The notes: generated by a model from the letters alone, not told the origin. Counted from the first letter of the stretch, positions 7,303 through 15,670 are shown. The stretch: 33,708 bases of DNA from Roseburia sp. CAG:10041_57 (GCA_001916965.1 MNTL01000071.1:1-33708), one strand, 5' to 3'. Translations and numbers: made by a program.

Positions 7303-8355
7303 ATGAAATACTCTCATAAACTATGCCAGTTAGTTCTTTCACTTCTGCTTCTGACCTTGTGCATTGCAGTCGCAGGATGTAGTTCCAATGATGAGAATTC
7401 TAATTTAAAAACAGGTGTTATTGAAAAGGTAACATTAAATGAAGTGGCACATTCTATCTTTTATGCTCCTATGTATGTTGCAATAGAAAAAGGTTATTTT
7501 GAGGAAGAGGGAATTGACCTCGACCTTGTGACCGGTTATGGCGCTGATAAAACCATGACTGCACTTCTTACAGGAGAAGCCGATATTGGTTTCATGGGTT
7601 CAGAAGCTTCTATTTATACCTATTTACAGGGTGCCAAAGACTATGCCATCAACTTTGCCCAGCTTACACAAAGAGCCGGCAATTTCCTGATCAGCAGAGA
7701 ACCTATCGACGACTTTTCCTGGGATATGTTAAAAGGGCATTATGTACTTGGTGGCCGCAAGGGCGGTATGCCACAGATGGTATTTGAATATATTCTGAAG
7801 AAAAACAACATTAACCCTGATACAGACCTTACTATCGATACGAGTATTGACTTTGGTTCAACTGCTGCAGCTTTTGCAGGTGCTAAGAAAGGGGAAGCCG
7901 GCTATGCTGATTTCACGGTAGAATTCGAGCCTCATGCAACTTCCCTGGAAGCACAACAGACCGGCTATATCGTTGCTTCTCTTGGAACAGACTCAGGCTA
8001 TGTCCCTTATACCGCCTTCTGTGCAAGAAAAAGCTATTATGCGGACCATGCTGATACATTGCAGCATTTTACGAATGCCCTGCAGAAAGGTATGGATTAC
8101 ACTGCCACCCACTCTGCCCAGGAGATAGCCTCTATCATCCAGCCCCAATTCAAAGAAACAGATCTGGATACCATTACTACAATTGTCACCCGCTATCAGT
8201 GTCAGGACACTTGGAAAACAGACCTGATCTTTGAGCAAAGCAGCTTTGAATTACTGGAAAACATACTGATGGAAGCCGGGGAACTGGATTCCTTTGTTCC
8301 CTATAACGAACTGGTCGATACCTCTTATGCCCAAAAAGCCATAGCAGATAAATAA
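7303..8355 (+). CDS. ABC transporter substrate-binding lipoprotein, NMT1/SsuA-like
   Basis: This 350-aa lipoprotein has a signal sequence and lipobox, VAGC, with lipidation at C26. The mature protein resembles the NMT1/THI5/SsuA periplasmic-binding family: SIFYAPMYVAIEKGYFEEEG, ALLTGEADIGFMGSEA, and a second lobe with GGRKGGMPQMVFEYILK. Relatives bind sulfonates, nitrate, pyrimidine precursors of thiamine or similar small molecules; the ligand cannot be read from sequence. No permease or ATPase lies beside it, so it is an orphan here and must share a transporter encoded elsewhere. It is divergent from pcrA, with a GGTGG site 4 nt before ATG 7303. A strong hairpin follows at 8366-8403. Confidence 0.85.
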   Translation: MKYSHKLCQLVLSLLLLTLCIAVAGCSSNDENSNLKTGVIEKVTLNEVAHSIFYAPMYVAIEKGYFEEEGIDLDLVTGYGADKTMTALLTGEADIGFMGSEASIYTYLQGAKDYAINFAQLTQRAGNFLISREPIDDFSWDMLKGHYVLGGRKGGMPQMVFEYILKKNNINPDTDLTIDTSIDFGSTAAAFAGAKKGEAGYADFTVEFEPHATSLEAQQTGYIVASLGTDSGYVPYTAFCARKSYYADHADTLQHFTNALQKGMDYTATHSAQEIASIIQPQFKETDLDTITTIVTRYQCQDTWKTDLIFEQSSFELLENILMEAGELDSFVPYNELVDTSYAQKAIADK

Positions 8356-8365
8356 ATATAATAAA

Positions 8366-8403
8366 AGGCAGATATGATAGGAAAACTCTCATCATATCTG
8401 CCT
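8366..8403 (-). terminator. Terminator between convergent genes
   Basis: A perfect 13-bp inverted repeat, AGGCAGATATGAT (8366-8378) with ATCATATCTGCCT (8391-8403), has a 12-nt loop. On the minus strand it is followed by TTTATTAT, so it best serves the L,D-transpeptidase gene. It may also stop the plus-strand lipoprotein transcript, though no U-tract follows in that direction. Confidence 0.75.
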
Positions 8404-8424
8404 CTATCTAAGCCATTTATCTAC

Positions 8425-9324
8425 TTACATATTCACAACAGCAAGTATCATTTCCTGCTGTACCATAGTGCCGGCTACATCCTGACCACTGATCCACACT
8501 CTGTAGGCCCCTAGTGTGTTCAGATCATAATTGCCATTTATGTACAACTGATAGTCCTGTGGGGTATACGCCTGTCCCTGTATATTCTTTAATCCAACAT
8601 ACTGCTTCAACTGATCAACAGTCGCACCTACAGGTACATACAGTACACCATCCCCCATATCCTGTACCAGATACAGGGAAGGTCTGATTGTATTCCATGG
8701 ATTCTCTTCTGCAGGATCTGTCGGGTCCCATCCGGCGAATGGATGGGAAATATCAATCTGCATCTGTACCGGCTTTCCCAAAGGTCCAGGATTCTGTTCA
8801 TCATCATATACGATAACTCTGGTGCCTTTTTCACAGTTATCATAAAGCCACTTCACATCACTGGCAGCCATTCTGACACATCCAAGAGACGCCTGTGAAC
8901 CTAACAGATTGAACTGATCCTTCTCCAGATTATCTGCTGAACTGGTATAATATGGAACAGAATGGAACAAGATACCTCTGTTAAAACGGATTGCATATTG
9001 TCCATAGCTTCCATCTACCATAAGTCTCCATGTATAATAATCAGAAGTTTTGAAGCTTCCAAGCGGAGTCTCCATCCCTTCTCTACCAGTGGAGCAGGCA
9101 AAAGATCTCACCGGCACTGTATATTCGCCATCCGCATCCTTTGTATATACTGTAACACAATTAGCGATACGATTTACATAGACCTGATAGGTTGGTGTCT
9201 GTACTGTCTGCTGCGTTGAAGCTTCTGCCGCCTGCACTGTCCAGGCTGACTGTGGGCCAAATGTAATTTCCAGCGCCAATACACCCATCAGAATAATTTT
9301 TGCAATTTTCGTAAAATGATTCAT
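8425..9324 (-). CDS. Secreted L,D-transpeptidase (YkuD domain)
   Basis: This 299-aa protein starts at ATG 9324, 6 nt after GGAGG; the frame runs open 30 codons further upstream without a site. A signal peptide covers about residues 1-33 (cleavage near VQAAEA). The YkuD domain spans about 45-175. Its active site has H121 (LFHSVPYY) and C149-V-R151 in SLGCVRMAA, the family pattern [ST]-x-G-C-x-R. These enzymes make or exchange 3-3 cross-links in peptidoglycan, or attach groups to it, outside the membrane. Residues about 195-299 form a separate C-terminal region (PSLYLVQDMGDGVLYVPVGA onwards) that may be a small cell-surface beta-domain. It is the last gene before the terminator, 82 bp downstream of the DUF4340 gene, so read-through from the ABC operon is possible. 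Confidence 0.88.
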   Translation of the reverse strand: MNHFTKIAKIILMGVLALEITFGPQSAWTVQAAEASTQQTVQTPTYQVYVNRIANCVTVYTKDADGEYTVPVRSFACSTGREGMETPLGSFKTSDYYTWRLMVDGSYGQYAIRFNRGILFHSVPYYTSSADNLEKDQFNLLGSQASLGCVRMAASDVKWLYDNCEKGTRVIVYDDEQNPGPLGKPVQMQIDISHPFAGWDPTDPAEENPWNTIRPSLYLVQDMGDGVLYVPVGATVDQLKQYVGLKNIQGQAYTPQDYQLYINGNYDLNTLGAYRVWISGQDVAGTMVQQEMILAVVNM

Positions 9325-9406
9325 GATAACCTCCGTATTCAGTTTTCTCCAATAGGATTTTATCATACACCATTTCACTGGAAAAGACCAGTAGTTTTCT
9401 TCAAAA

Positions 9407-10015
9407 CTATTCACTCGCTGACTCTGAATCAGTTTCGGTTATCTCTTCTGCTTCACTCTCAGTCTCCGTTTCAGTCTCTGTCTCTTCCTCTGCTGTAATA
9501 TCTTCCAGTGTATTGCTATTAAAGCTTGTTATTGTTGCAGAATCGGTCGTATATACTGTACTCTTATCACTCTCAAGGCACATATAATATGTATATGTTG
9601 TCTCATTATAATTGCCAATTAATATAGTATATGATGTTGTACCATCCGATACCAGAATCGTAAGAGATGGTGCATCCAGACCATACTGGGCAATATCTTC
9701 TACATTCTCAATCTTATTCTCTGATGTAAGAGAAGCCACCTTACCAACCATAGTACTTACTTTATCTGCATCAATGTCTACACTGCGATCTTCATCACAG
9801 ATCCAGTTATCTCCGTCTTTATTCAAAGTCAGTGTACCATTTTCATTGGTATACACCAGTTTTGTCACATCATCTGCATTCAGATTAGTTACTTCATAGC
9901 TTGCTGTTGTATCTGTTTCCTCTTCCTGGGGCAGATTCTTCACTACTATAAAAGCAATGACTGACACAATCAGAATCACCAGCAATCCGAGCAGCTGTTT
10001 CTTCTGCTTCTCCAT
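9407..10015 (-). CDS. DUF4340 membrane-anchored protein of a Gld-type ABC system
   Basis: This 202-aa protein has one N-terminal membrane helix (about 7-25, LLGLLVILIVSVIAFIVV) and an extracytoplasmic DUF4340-like beta domain (VTKLVYTNENGTLTLNKDGDNWICDED, VGKVASL, YGLDAPSLTILVSDG, ILIGNYN). The C-terminus is a low-complexity Glu/Thr/Ser tail (ETETETESEAEE). DUF4340 proteins regularly accompany GldF/GldG-type ABC transporters, and this gene lies 15 bp downstream of such a permease gene. Its biochemical role is unknown. ATG 10015 is preceded by GGAGGTAACCTGCAT (AGGAGG-type site about 8 nt upstream). Confidence 0.85.
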   Translation of the reverse strand: MEKQKKQLLGLLVILIVSVIAFIVVKNLPQEEETDTTASYEVTNLNADDVTKLVYTNENGTLTLNKDGDNWICDEDRSVDIDADKVSTMVGKVASLTSENKIENVEDIAQYGLDAPSLTILVSDGTTSYTILIGNYNETTYTYYMCLESDKSTVYTTDSATITSFNSNTLEDITAEEETETETETESEAEEITETDSESASE

Positions 10016-10030
10016 ATGCAGGTTACCTCC

Positions 10031-12145
10031 TTATTTCTTTCTTCGTTTGAACCAGATTACAAATCCGATTATGATCAGGGCTAATGGAATCAGGATTACA
10101 ACTACTGTTTCAAATAATACAACGTCCTTTGTTGAGGCAGTCAGATTATCGTAACTGTAACTCTTAACCGGTACAGACACACTTACATCATGAGAAGCAA
10201 TTGTACTCATTATATTAGTAAACAGTGTCTTATTATTGCCGGATACCGCATTATCCACATTGTCTGTGAAGAACTGTGCACTGGAAAAGACATACAATAC
10301 TGCTGAACCACTATCCAGTGTCTTCTCGGCTTTTACGCCAATACACAGCGGTCCATCAATATCCCCTTCTTCTTTTTCAAAAGAAGCTGCATTCTTAACA
10401 TCTGTCTTCAACAGAGAGCTCTCAGACGTAGTCAGAAGCTTGGTATATGTAATATTTTCAACATCCACATCAGGAACAGCAATTCCTTCTGCATAAGGTG
10501 CCATAACATAAGTATGACTTTCTGTCAGACCTGTAGTCTCATCACTGTATTCCACATTCGGAAGCAGATAAATAGGTGCCTGATAATAATTACCTGCATT
10601 GGTATCTACTGCGTAACCACTCTGGATTGTCAGTCCAAACTCTGAAAGTATCTTCTCAAAATTAGGCATCTGTATATCTACATACTCTGTTGTAATCAAT
10701 GCCTTACCACCATTGTTCAGATATTCAATCACCTTATTGGCATCATCTTCTGAGAAATCCTTCTCCGGGGCATGAATGATGATACACTCTGCATCCTCCG
10801 GTATTGCATCATATTCCATCAGGCTGATTGTTTCGTAATCAATGTTTTCCTTCTCCAGTGCTGTTGTAAAACCACTGTCTAATGTATACTCATTGTGTCC
10901 TGTAATCATGTATACTTTCGGCATATCATCGCTCGTACAGTATGCAATTGCACTGGTCAGCTGACCTTCCCCATCATATCCTGTTACATTCTGTGAGTAG
11001 GTTGAATAGTCTATTTCCGTTTCATACATATCACTATAGGAAATCACTTTATAACGCTTGGATGTCTCTACGATCAAGCTGTTCTGTGACAGATTGGTAG
11101 TAGAATAACTGCTTGCAAACTGTGGATTTACCAAAGGATCAATATATTCCACCTTAACATGTGAGGATTCCTCTTCATATCCCTTGAGAGTCTGCGCTAC
11201 TGTAGTATCCGCATTGTCCTCAGCGCTGAGTACATATATCGTTACATCCTCTGTCAGATTACCAAGCATTTCTTTCGTCTGGTCTGTGATGGTATACAAC
11301 TGATTCGCTGTAATATCAAAGCTTGTATATTTCGTAGGTAACTGTGAAACGATAAGATTCACAACAACTGTAAGTGCAATTCCAATAACAACCGTTATTG
11401 AACTATACGCACCCATGGATATATTATGTACAGATACACTGTATCTTCTCTTCTGAATAGACTGTGTTGTAAGGAAAAGCAGCAATGCAATGACGCTTAC
11501 AAAATAAATAACACTTGTAATGTCAAATACGCCATTTACCATATCGCTGAATCTTGTCTGGAAATCAAAAATACTTAAAAATTTCGTTACAACATTTCCA
11601 GTCTGGGAAATCAGGCTCTCAATTCCCTGCATCATATACGTAATGAACAGAATTGCAAAAGACAATACTGCTGCAATGACCTGACTTTCTGTAAAGCTGG
11701 ATACCAGAATACCTACTGCCATACAGGTCAGTCCATATAATGCAAAAGCCAATATAGCTGCATAAGATTCTGCCATAGGCACTGTTCCAAATCTTGATAA
11801 AAAGAGTGGGAATATGCACATTCCGGCTACAGGAATCAGGAAAATAGCTGCCATTGCAAAATATTTGCCCAATACGATCTTACCAACAGAAACCGGAGCA
11901 GTCAGTATCAGCTGATCTGTCTTCTGCTTCTTTTCATCAGCAAGAATCCTCATGGACAAGATGGGAATCGTCAACAGAAACAGAAATAAAATGGCGCTTA
12001 ATGTATAAGATACATAAGGATATCCTGATGCCAGATTATATACAGCCCCATATAATCCAAAGAAAAATACTGTGACTGCCATGAATAAAAGTCCTACTAC
12101 TGAATGGATATAAGCCGAAAACTCTCTTTTAAATATTGCCTTCAT
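10031..12145 (-). CDS. ABC-2 permease fused to a GldG-like auxiliary domain
   Basis: This 704-aa protein combines two parts that are separate in gliding bacteria. Residues 1-~240 are an ABC-2 type permease with about six helices (KREFSAYIHSVVGLLFMAV, then RILADEKKQKTDQLILTAPV, the usual cytoplasmic motif). A seventh helix near 250-270 is followed by a large extracytoplasmic GldG/ABC_transp_aux-type domain (about 280-660; VTIYVLSAEDN, VEYIDPL, MPKVYMITGHNEYTL, GGKALITTEY). A final helix and basic end follow (ILIPLALIIIGFVIWFKRRKK). It overlaps the ATPase gene by 17 bp and has GGAGG 9 nt before ATG 12145. The complex probably exports or senses something at the cell surface; the substrate is unknown. 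Gliding itself is not implied. Confidence 0.85.
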   Translation of the reverse strand: MKAIFKREFSAYIHSVVGLLFMAVTVFFFGLYGAVYNLASGYPYVSYTLSAILFLFLLTIPILSMRILADEKKQKTDQLILTAPVSVGKIVLGKYFAMAAIFLIPVAGMCIFPLFLSRFGTVPMAESYAAILAFALYGLTCMAVGILVSSFTESQVIAAVLSFAILFITYMMQGIESLISQTGNVVTKFLSIFDFQTRFSDMVNGVFDITSVIYFVSVIALLLFLTTQSIQKRRYSVSVHNISMGAYSSITVVIGIALTVVVNLIVSQLPTKYTSFDITANQLYTITDQTKEMLGNLTEDVTIYVLSAEDNADTTVAQTLKGYEEESSHVKVEYIDPLVNPQFASSYSTTNLSQNSLIVETSKRYKVISYSDMYETEIDYSTYSQNVTGYDGEGQLTSAIAYCTSDDMPKVYMITGHNEYTLDSGFTTALEKENIDYETISLMEYDAIPEDAECIIIHAPEKDFSEDDANKVIEYLNNGGKALITTEYVDIQMPNFEKILSEFGLTIQSGYAVDTNAGNYYQAPIYLLPNVEYSDETTGLTESHTYVMAPYAEGIAVPDVDVENITYTKLLTTSESSLLKTDVKNAASFEKEEGDIDGPLCIGVKAEKTLDSGSAVLYVFSSAQFFTDNVDNAVSGNNKTLFTNIMSTIASHDVSVSVPVKSYSYDNLTASTKDVVLFETVVVILIPLALIIIGFVIWFKRRKK

Positions 12146-13088
12146 TCTCTTTGTCCTCCTCGCCTGTCAACTCTAAGAATACATCCTCTAATGATTTTTC
12201 TGACAGACTCAATTCCATAATAGGCATATCTGCCGCAGCCAGTCTGTGGAACAGCTCTACTCTGATGTCTTCTGTATCTTCTGTCCTGATATTCACACTG
12301 ACCATTCCCTCTGCCCTAGGAGGCTGCATAGAGAAATCTTTGACTGATTCCATGCTCCGTAACAGTTCCTCGACTTTACTCTGTTCACCAAGCACTGATA
12401 ATTTCATTTGTCTGCCGCCTTTTAACAGGGTCATCAGTCCTTCCGGCGTATCACTTGCCACAAGCTTACCTTTGGAAATAATCATGATATGATCGCAGAC
12501 TGCACTTACCTCTGACAGGATATGGGAACTTAGAATAATCGTATGTTTCTTCGCCAGTTCTCTGATCAGTTCACGAATCTCTATGATTTGCTTCGGGTCC
12601 AGACCAACTGTAGGTTCATCCAGAATAATCACCTCAGGATAACCGATAATCGCCTGTGCCAGACCTACTCTCTGTTTATATCCTTTAGACAGGTTCTTGA
12701 TCAGACGTCCTTTCACATCCTCTATCTGTGTCTGCTTCATAACGTCCTCTATCTGTACCTGTCTCTCATTTTTCTTTACTTTCTTTAATTCAGCGACAAA
12801 CCTCAGATACTCATATACGGTCATATCTGGATAAACAGGTGGAAGCTCCGGCAAATATCCTATGCTTTTCTTAGCCTGCTCCGGATTCTTCAGGATATCG
12901 TATCCATTAATTTTCACTGTTCCGCTGGTGGCCGCAATATATCCGGTCATCATATTCATGGTCGTACTTTTACCTGCTCCATTTGGTCCCAGGAAGCCGT
13001 AGATCATACCCCTCTCTACACGAAAGGACAAATTATCGACTGCCACATGACTGCCATATTTTTTTGTCAGATTCTCTACTTCTATCAC
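12129..13088 (-). CDS. ABC transporter ATP-binding protein, GldA/NatA type
   Basis: This 319-aa ATPase starts at GTG 13088, 9 nt after AGGAGG; the frame also has an ATG at 13112, which has no site in front. It energises the permease encoded just downstream. Motifs: Walker A GPNGAGKST, Q-loop near GYLPELPP, signature LSKGYKQRVGLAQAI, Walker B VIILDEPTVGLDP and switch His in ILSSH. The C-terminal ~90 residues form the usual regulatory extension of ABC-2-type ATPases (ending LEDVFLELTGEE). It is first in the operon ATPase, permease-GldG, DUF4340. An inverted repeat lies 28 bp upstream. Confidence 0.92.
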   Translation of the reverse strand: MIEVENLTKKYGSHVAVDNLSFRVERGMIYGFLGPNGAGKSTTMNMMTGYIAATSGTVKINGYDILKNPEQAKKSIGYLPELPPVYPDMTVYEYLRFVAELKKVKKNERQVQIEDVMKQTQIEDVKGRLIKNLSKGYKQRVGLAQAIIGYPEVIILDEPTVGLDPKQIIEIRELIRELAKKHTIILSSHILSEVSAVCDHIMIISKGKLVASDTPEGLMTLLKGGRQMKLSVLGEQSKVEELLRSMESVKDFSMQPPRAEGMVSVNIRTEDTEDIRVELFHRLAAADMPIMELSLSEKSLEDVFLELTGEEDKENEGNI

Positions 13089-13115
13089 GTCTTCTGTCCT
13101 CCTACTTAACATTTC

Positions 13116-13135
13116 CGGTTATAGATTAATAACCG
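13116..13135. promoter_or_regulatory. Inverted repeat upstream of the Gld-type ABC operon
   Basis: CGGTTAT (13116-13122) and ATAACCG (13129-13135) form a 7-bp perfect dyad with a 6-bp spacer, between the presumed promoter region and the GTG start at 13088. It could be an operator or a small mRNA hairpin. No regulator gene is adjacent. Confidence 0.35.
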
Positions 13136-13205
13136 CTATTGTTCATTCTATGTGTAATGTGTGATGAAAATTTGTTGAAATTGTGATAAAAGTGTGTCCT
13201 GATAT

Positions 13206-13235
13206 AAAAAAAGCAACCATTGAAAGCCATTGCTT
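13206..13235 (-). terminator. Terminator after the small Gln-rich protein gene
   Basis: On the minus strand AAGCAA and TTGCTT form a 6-bp stem directly followed by a run of T. It lies 27 bp past the stop at 13262. Confidence 0.65.
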
Positions 13236-13261
13236 CCAGTGATTGCCCATCATCACTTATA

Positions 13262-13645
13262 CTATTCAAAAGGTATAAAAGATGTTCCCAGTTGGTCTCT
13301 TATTGCATTCTGATAACCCATCAGACCAATCATATCATTATAGTAGGACGTTGATGTGTTTTGTTGCTGCTGTACCTGTTGTGTTCCACCTGCCTGCATA
13401 TCCTGCCAGATTCCAAGCATTTCCGCAAAATCGCCGGTTGCAGTACTTCCTGTATTTTTCAGCTCGCCATAATCCTTGACATACAGCTCATCTTTCTTAT
13501 CTGCTGCAATCACAAGGGGTCTGCCGGATTGTTCTGTCTGCTCAGTTATCTCAGAGACTGGATTCAATGTATAAGGATTTCCATGAATAGAAGAAATACG
13601 ATAACTATTCATTCCGGAGATTCCTGTAATTCCTGATACCATCAT
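13262..13645 (-). CDS. Small unknown protein with a Gln-rich linker
   Basis: The most likely start is ATG 13645 (127 aa), 6 nt after AGGAGT. ATG 13651 is only one base from the site, and ATG 13642 is equally possible. I do not recognise a family. The N-terminus is Gly/Ser/Ile-rich (VSGITGISGMNSYRISSIHG). The centre has the charged VIAADKKDELYVKDYGELK. A glutamine run (TQQVQQQQNTS) follows, and the end is YNDMIGLMGYQNAIRDQLG. There is no signal peptide or membrane helix. The closing segment loosely resembles flagellar or secreted small proteins, but this is too weak to assign. It has its own terminator. Confidence 0.6.
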   Translation of the reverse strand: MMVSGITGISGMNSYRISSIHGNPYTLNPVSEITEQTEQSGRPLVIAADKKDELYVKDYGELKNTGSTATGDFAEMLGIWQDMQAGGTQQVQQQQNTSTSYYNDMIGLMGYQNAIRDQLGTSFIPFE

Positions 13646-13719
13646 TCCCATACTCCTTTCCCAACCATTCGGTTTCCTATAGTATAGAATAATTAGCAGA
13701 CATTTTCAATATTTATCAG

Positions 13720-14337
13720 TTATTTTTCTTTTTTAGATTTGGGATCTTTCTCCTTGATCTCATCTACAAGCTTCTCTATCAGAAGTTTCTTCATATATAC
13801 GTCAAAGCTTAGTAAACATATAAAGGAAAACAGCTTCAGGAACTCTTTACTCTCTTCCGGCGCATCTTCAAAGGTCTTCGTAGAATATTCATACTTCTCC
13901 ATGACATCCTTCTTCAACGCATCTATCTGTTCTTTCTCCAGTCCAAATACTTCATCATACACAGATGTAATATCAAATTCTCCCTCTGTCTGGAAGAACT
14001 GCGTCGTAATTGGCTGCAACAGCGTCTGAATATCATTGATAGACAGGATTCCTTTATAATAGTAGATGAAAATCAGTACCAGCACATGCTCCTTGGAATA
14101 TTTCTTCTTGATAGGTGGTGGTAACAGATCATTCTTTGCATAATTATTGATCATGGTCTTAGTCATGACTTTATCGTTCTCAGGATATCTGGAAGATTTT
14201 CTCAGGTTCTTATCCATGAATGTAGTTACCTGATCCATATACAGGTCAATATTGGGTATATCCTGTGACTTCACATAATCAATTCTGTCAAAACTTGCTA
14301 ATATACTTTGTAATAAATCATTTGTGTCAATATGCAT
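13720..14337 (-). CDS. DUF1836 domain protein
   Basis: The start is uncertain: ATG 14337 (205 aa) has a GGAAAGG box 13 nt upstream, while ATG 14349 lies too close to it. The protein fits the DUF1836 family of Firmicutes. It has an N-terminal segment with MTKTMINNYAKNDLLPPP followed by KKKYSKEHVLVLIFIYYYKG, similar in layout to MerR-like helix-turn-helix proteins. Helices follow, ending in a hydrophobic stretch (FLKLFSFICLLSFDVYMKKLL) and a Lys-rich end. A DNA-binding or regulatory role is suspected for the family but is not established. A 13-bp inverted repeat lies immediately before the ribosome-binding site. Confidence 0.75.
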   Translation of the reverse strand: MHIDTNDLLQSILASFDRIDYVKSQDIPNIDLYMDQVTTFMDKNLRKSSRYPENDKVMTKTMINNYAKNDLLPPPIKKKYSKEHVLVLIFIYYYKGILSINDIQTLLQPITTQFFQTEGEFDITSVYDEVFGLEKEQIDALKKDVMEKYEYSTKTFEDAPEESKEFLKLFSFICLLSFDVYMKKLLIEKLVDEIKEKDPKSKKEK

Positions 14338-14358
14338 CGTTATAACCATGCCTTTCCA

Positions 14359-14400
14359 AATATGGGTTAGGAAAATCACGCAATTTCCCTAACCCATATT
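14359..14400 (-). promoter_or_regulatory. Strong hairpin between the esterase gene and the DUF1836 ribosome-binding site
   Basis: AATATGGGTTAGG (14359-14371) pairs perfectly with CCTAACCCATATT (14388-14400) across a 16-nt loop. On the minus strand the stem is followed by TTTGGAAAGG, the DUF1836 gene's likely Shine-Dalgarno. It could terminate the esterase transcript ending at 14432 or control DUF1836 translation. Confidence 0.6.
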
Positions 14401-14431
14401 ATATAGTATTCAATACTACATATCAAGCAGT

Positions 14432-15121
14432 TTATGATAACAGCCATGCAAATCCCTTCATTGTCCGCTCGGCAGGCTGTGTAAAATGATTACCGAGATT
14501 CCATTCGAGAGTCACTTTCTCAACGTTCATATCTTCAGACATCTGCTGATACATGCCTCTGGCAGCCTCCCCTACTGTTGCCATAACGGGATTTCTGGTC
14601 TTCTCTTCCTTGATTCCAAGGCTCAAGTAGATTCTGCTCTTCTTGCGTACCATATGCTGTTTCGTATACTCCATCCAACCTGGGAACCAGAAGGAAGCAG
14701 AACATGCCGCTGCTCCTGTAAATATCCCCAGTTCGTAAAAAGCCCACATTGCAAATAATCCAGACAATGAATATCCGCCTATCAATAGTCTTTTCTCTTC
14801 CAGCTTCATCTGATATATGTTTTCAAGACCCGGAAGACATTCCTTCTCCAGCCATTCCAAGGTCTCTGCTCCCTCTCCTGCAAAGCCTTCTTTTCCATAT
14901 ACAGCCGGCGCACTCCATGGTGAAAGCTGTGCATTCCAGTCTTCTATTTCACATGCAATCAGCCAAAATGACACCTGGGTCGTTTCCTTTAACTGCTGAT
15001 ACACTTCTTCTATCGTATCTTTCTCATGTTCTCCTGTAAACCAGAAGATCACGTTCTTCGCTGTCTCATCCCCATATACCTGACACCCACGTCCCCCAAT
15101 TACAATTCTTCTCTCACACAT
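14432..15121 (-). CDS. Esterase-like alpha/beta hydrolase
   Basis: This 230-aa protein starts at ATG 15121 with AGGTGGAAG upstream; the frame is open a further 10 codons. It resembles the esterase D (PF00756) group of alpha/beta hydrolases. The nucleophile elbow GYSLSG places the catalytic serine at S118, with AMWAFYELGIFTGAAACSASFW after it. The likely histidine is in GNHF near residue 215. There is no signal peptide, so it acts in the cytoplasm. The substrate is unknown; related enzymes cleave short esters or siderophore esters. It is preceded by a 590-bp non-coding stretch holding two long-hairpin repeats. Confidence 0.8.
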   Translation of the reverse strand: MCERRIVIGGRGCQVYGDETAKNVIFWFTGEHEKDTIEEVYQQLKETTQVSFWLIACEIEDWNAQLSPWSAPAVYGKEGFAGEGAETLEWLEKECLPGLENIYQMKLEEKRLLIGGYSLSGLFAMWAFYELGIFTGAAACSASFWFPGWMEYTKQHMVRKKSRIYLSLGIKEEKTRNPVMATVGEAARGMYQQMSEDMNVEKVTLEWNLGNHFTQPAERTMKGFAWLLS

Positions 15122-15188
15122 AACTTCCACCTGCCCCCTATAGCATCTCACAAATCCCTTCCTAATTCAATCTTTTTCCATAAGCTTC

Positions 15189-15402
15189 GCCGCAGTTCAT
15201 GGCAGTTCGACTCACTTGCCACGTACGTGATGTAAGATTTTCTAAGAACTGCATCTCAAATGCATAGCGTGCAAGCCGGACGCAAAACTCGCCATTCTGG
15301 CTCAGACAGTTGCGCCCGGTTTGCAAGCATTTGTTCTTTGTTCTAAGAAACTCTAAACATCACTCCCTAAGCTGCGTTCGTCGAACTGCCATGAACTGCG
15401 GC
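15189..15402. repeat. Long-hairpin repeat A (214 bp, 23-bp perfect ends)
   Basis: The ends at 15189-15211 (starting GCCGCAGTTCATGG) and 15380-15402 are exact reverse complements over 23 bp. Pairing continues imperfectly inward: GTGATGT with ACATCAC, TTTCTAAGAAC with GTTCTAAGAAA, AAATGC with GCATTT, and TGCAAGCCGG with CCGGTTTGCA. The tip holds AACTCGCC and GGCTCAGACA. No reading frame of note is present. It shares its inner sequence, in opposite orientation, with repeat B. Confidence 0.85.
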
Positions 15403-15444
15403 TAGATTGTTGAAAGTTTTCCTGAGTATGGCTTGCTTTAGGCA

Positions 15445-15656
15445 GCACCATCTCTGCCGGTTGTTGCCTGTGAACCTTAGGAATGGCTGTTAGTACTTCT
15501 TGGCATCAAAGAAGAAATGCAGGCAAGTCCGAGCCGTTGTCTGAGCCGCAGGCGAGTTTCAGGCGCAGGACTTGTAATAAAAGCATTTCTTATGTAGATG
15601 CTTAGAAGTCCTTACAGCCTTGACGTGTTCACAGAAACAACCGGCAGAGATGGTGC
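15445..15656. repeat. Long-hairpin repeat B (212 bp), inverted relative of repeat A
   Basis: GCACCATCTCTGCCGG at 15445 opens a 21-bp arm (15445-15465) matched exactly by 15636-15656. Inner pairs include CTGTGAAC with GTTCACAG, AAATGC with GCATTT, and CAAGTCC with GGACTTG. The centre reads TGTCTGAGCC and GGCGAGTTT, the reverse complement of the core of repeat A. Only the outermost arms differ between A and B. It ends 15 bp before the pot operon terminator. Confidence 0.85.
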
Positions 15657-15670
15657 GTCCATATCGTCCC

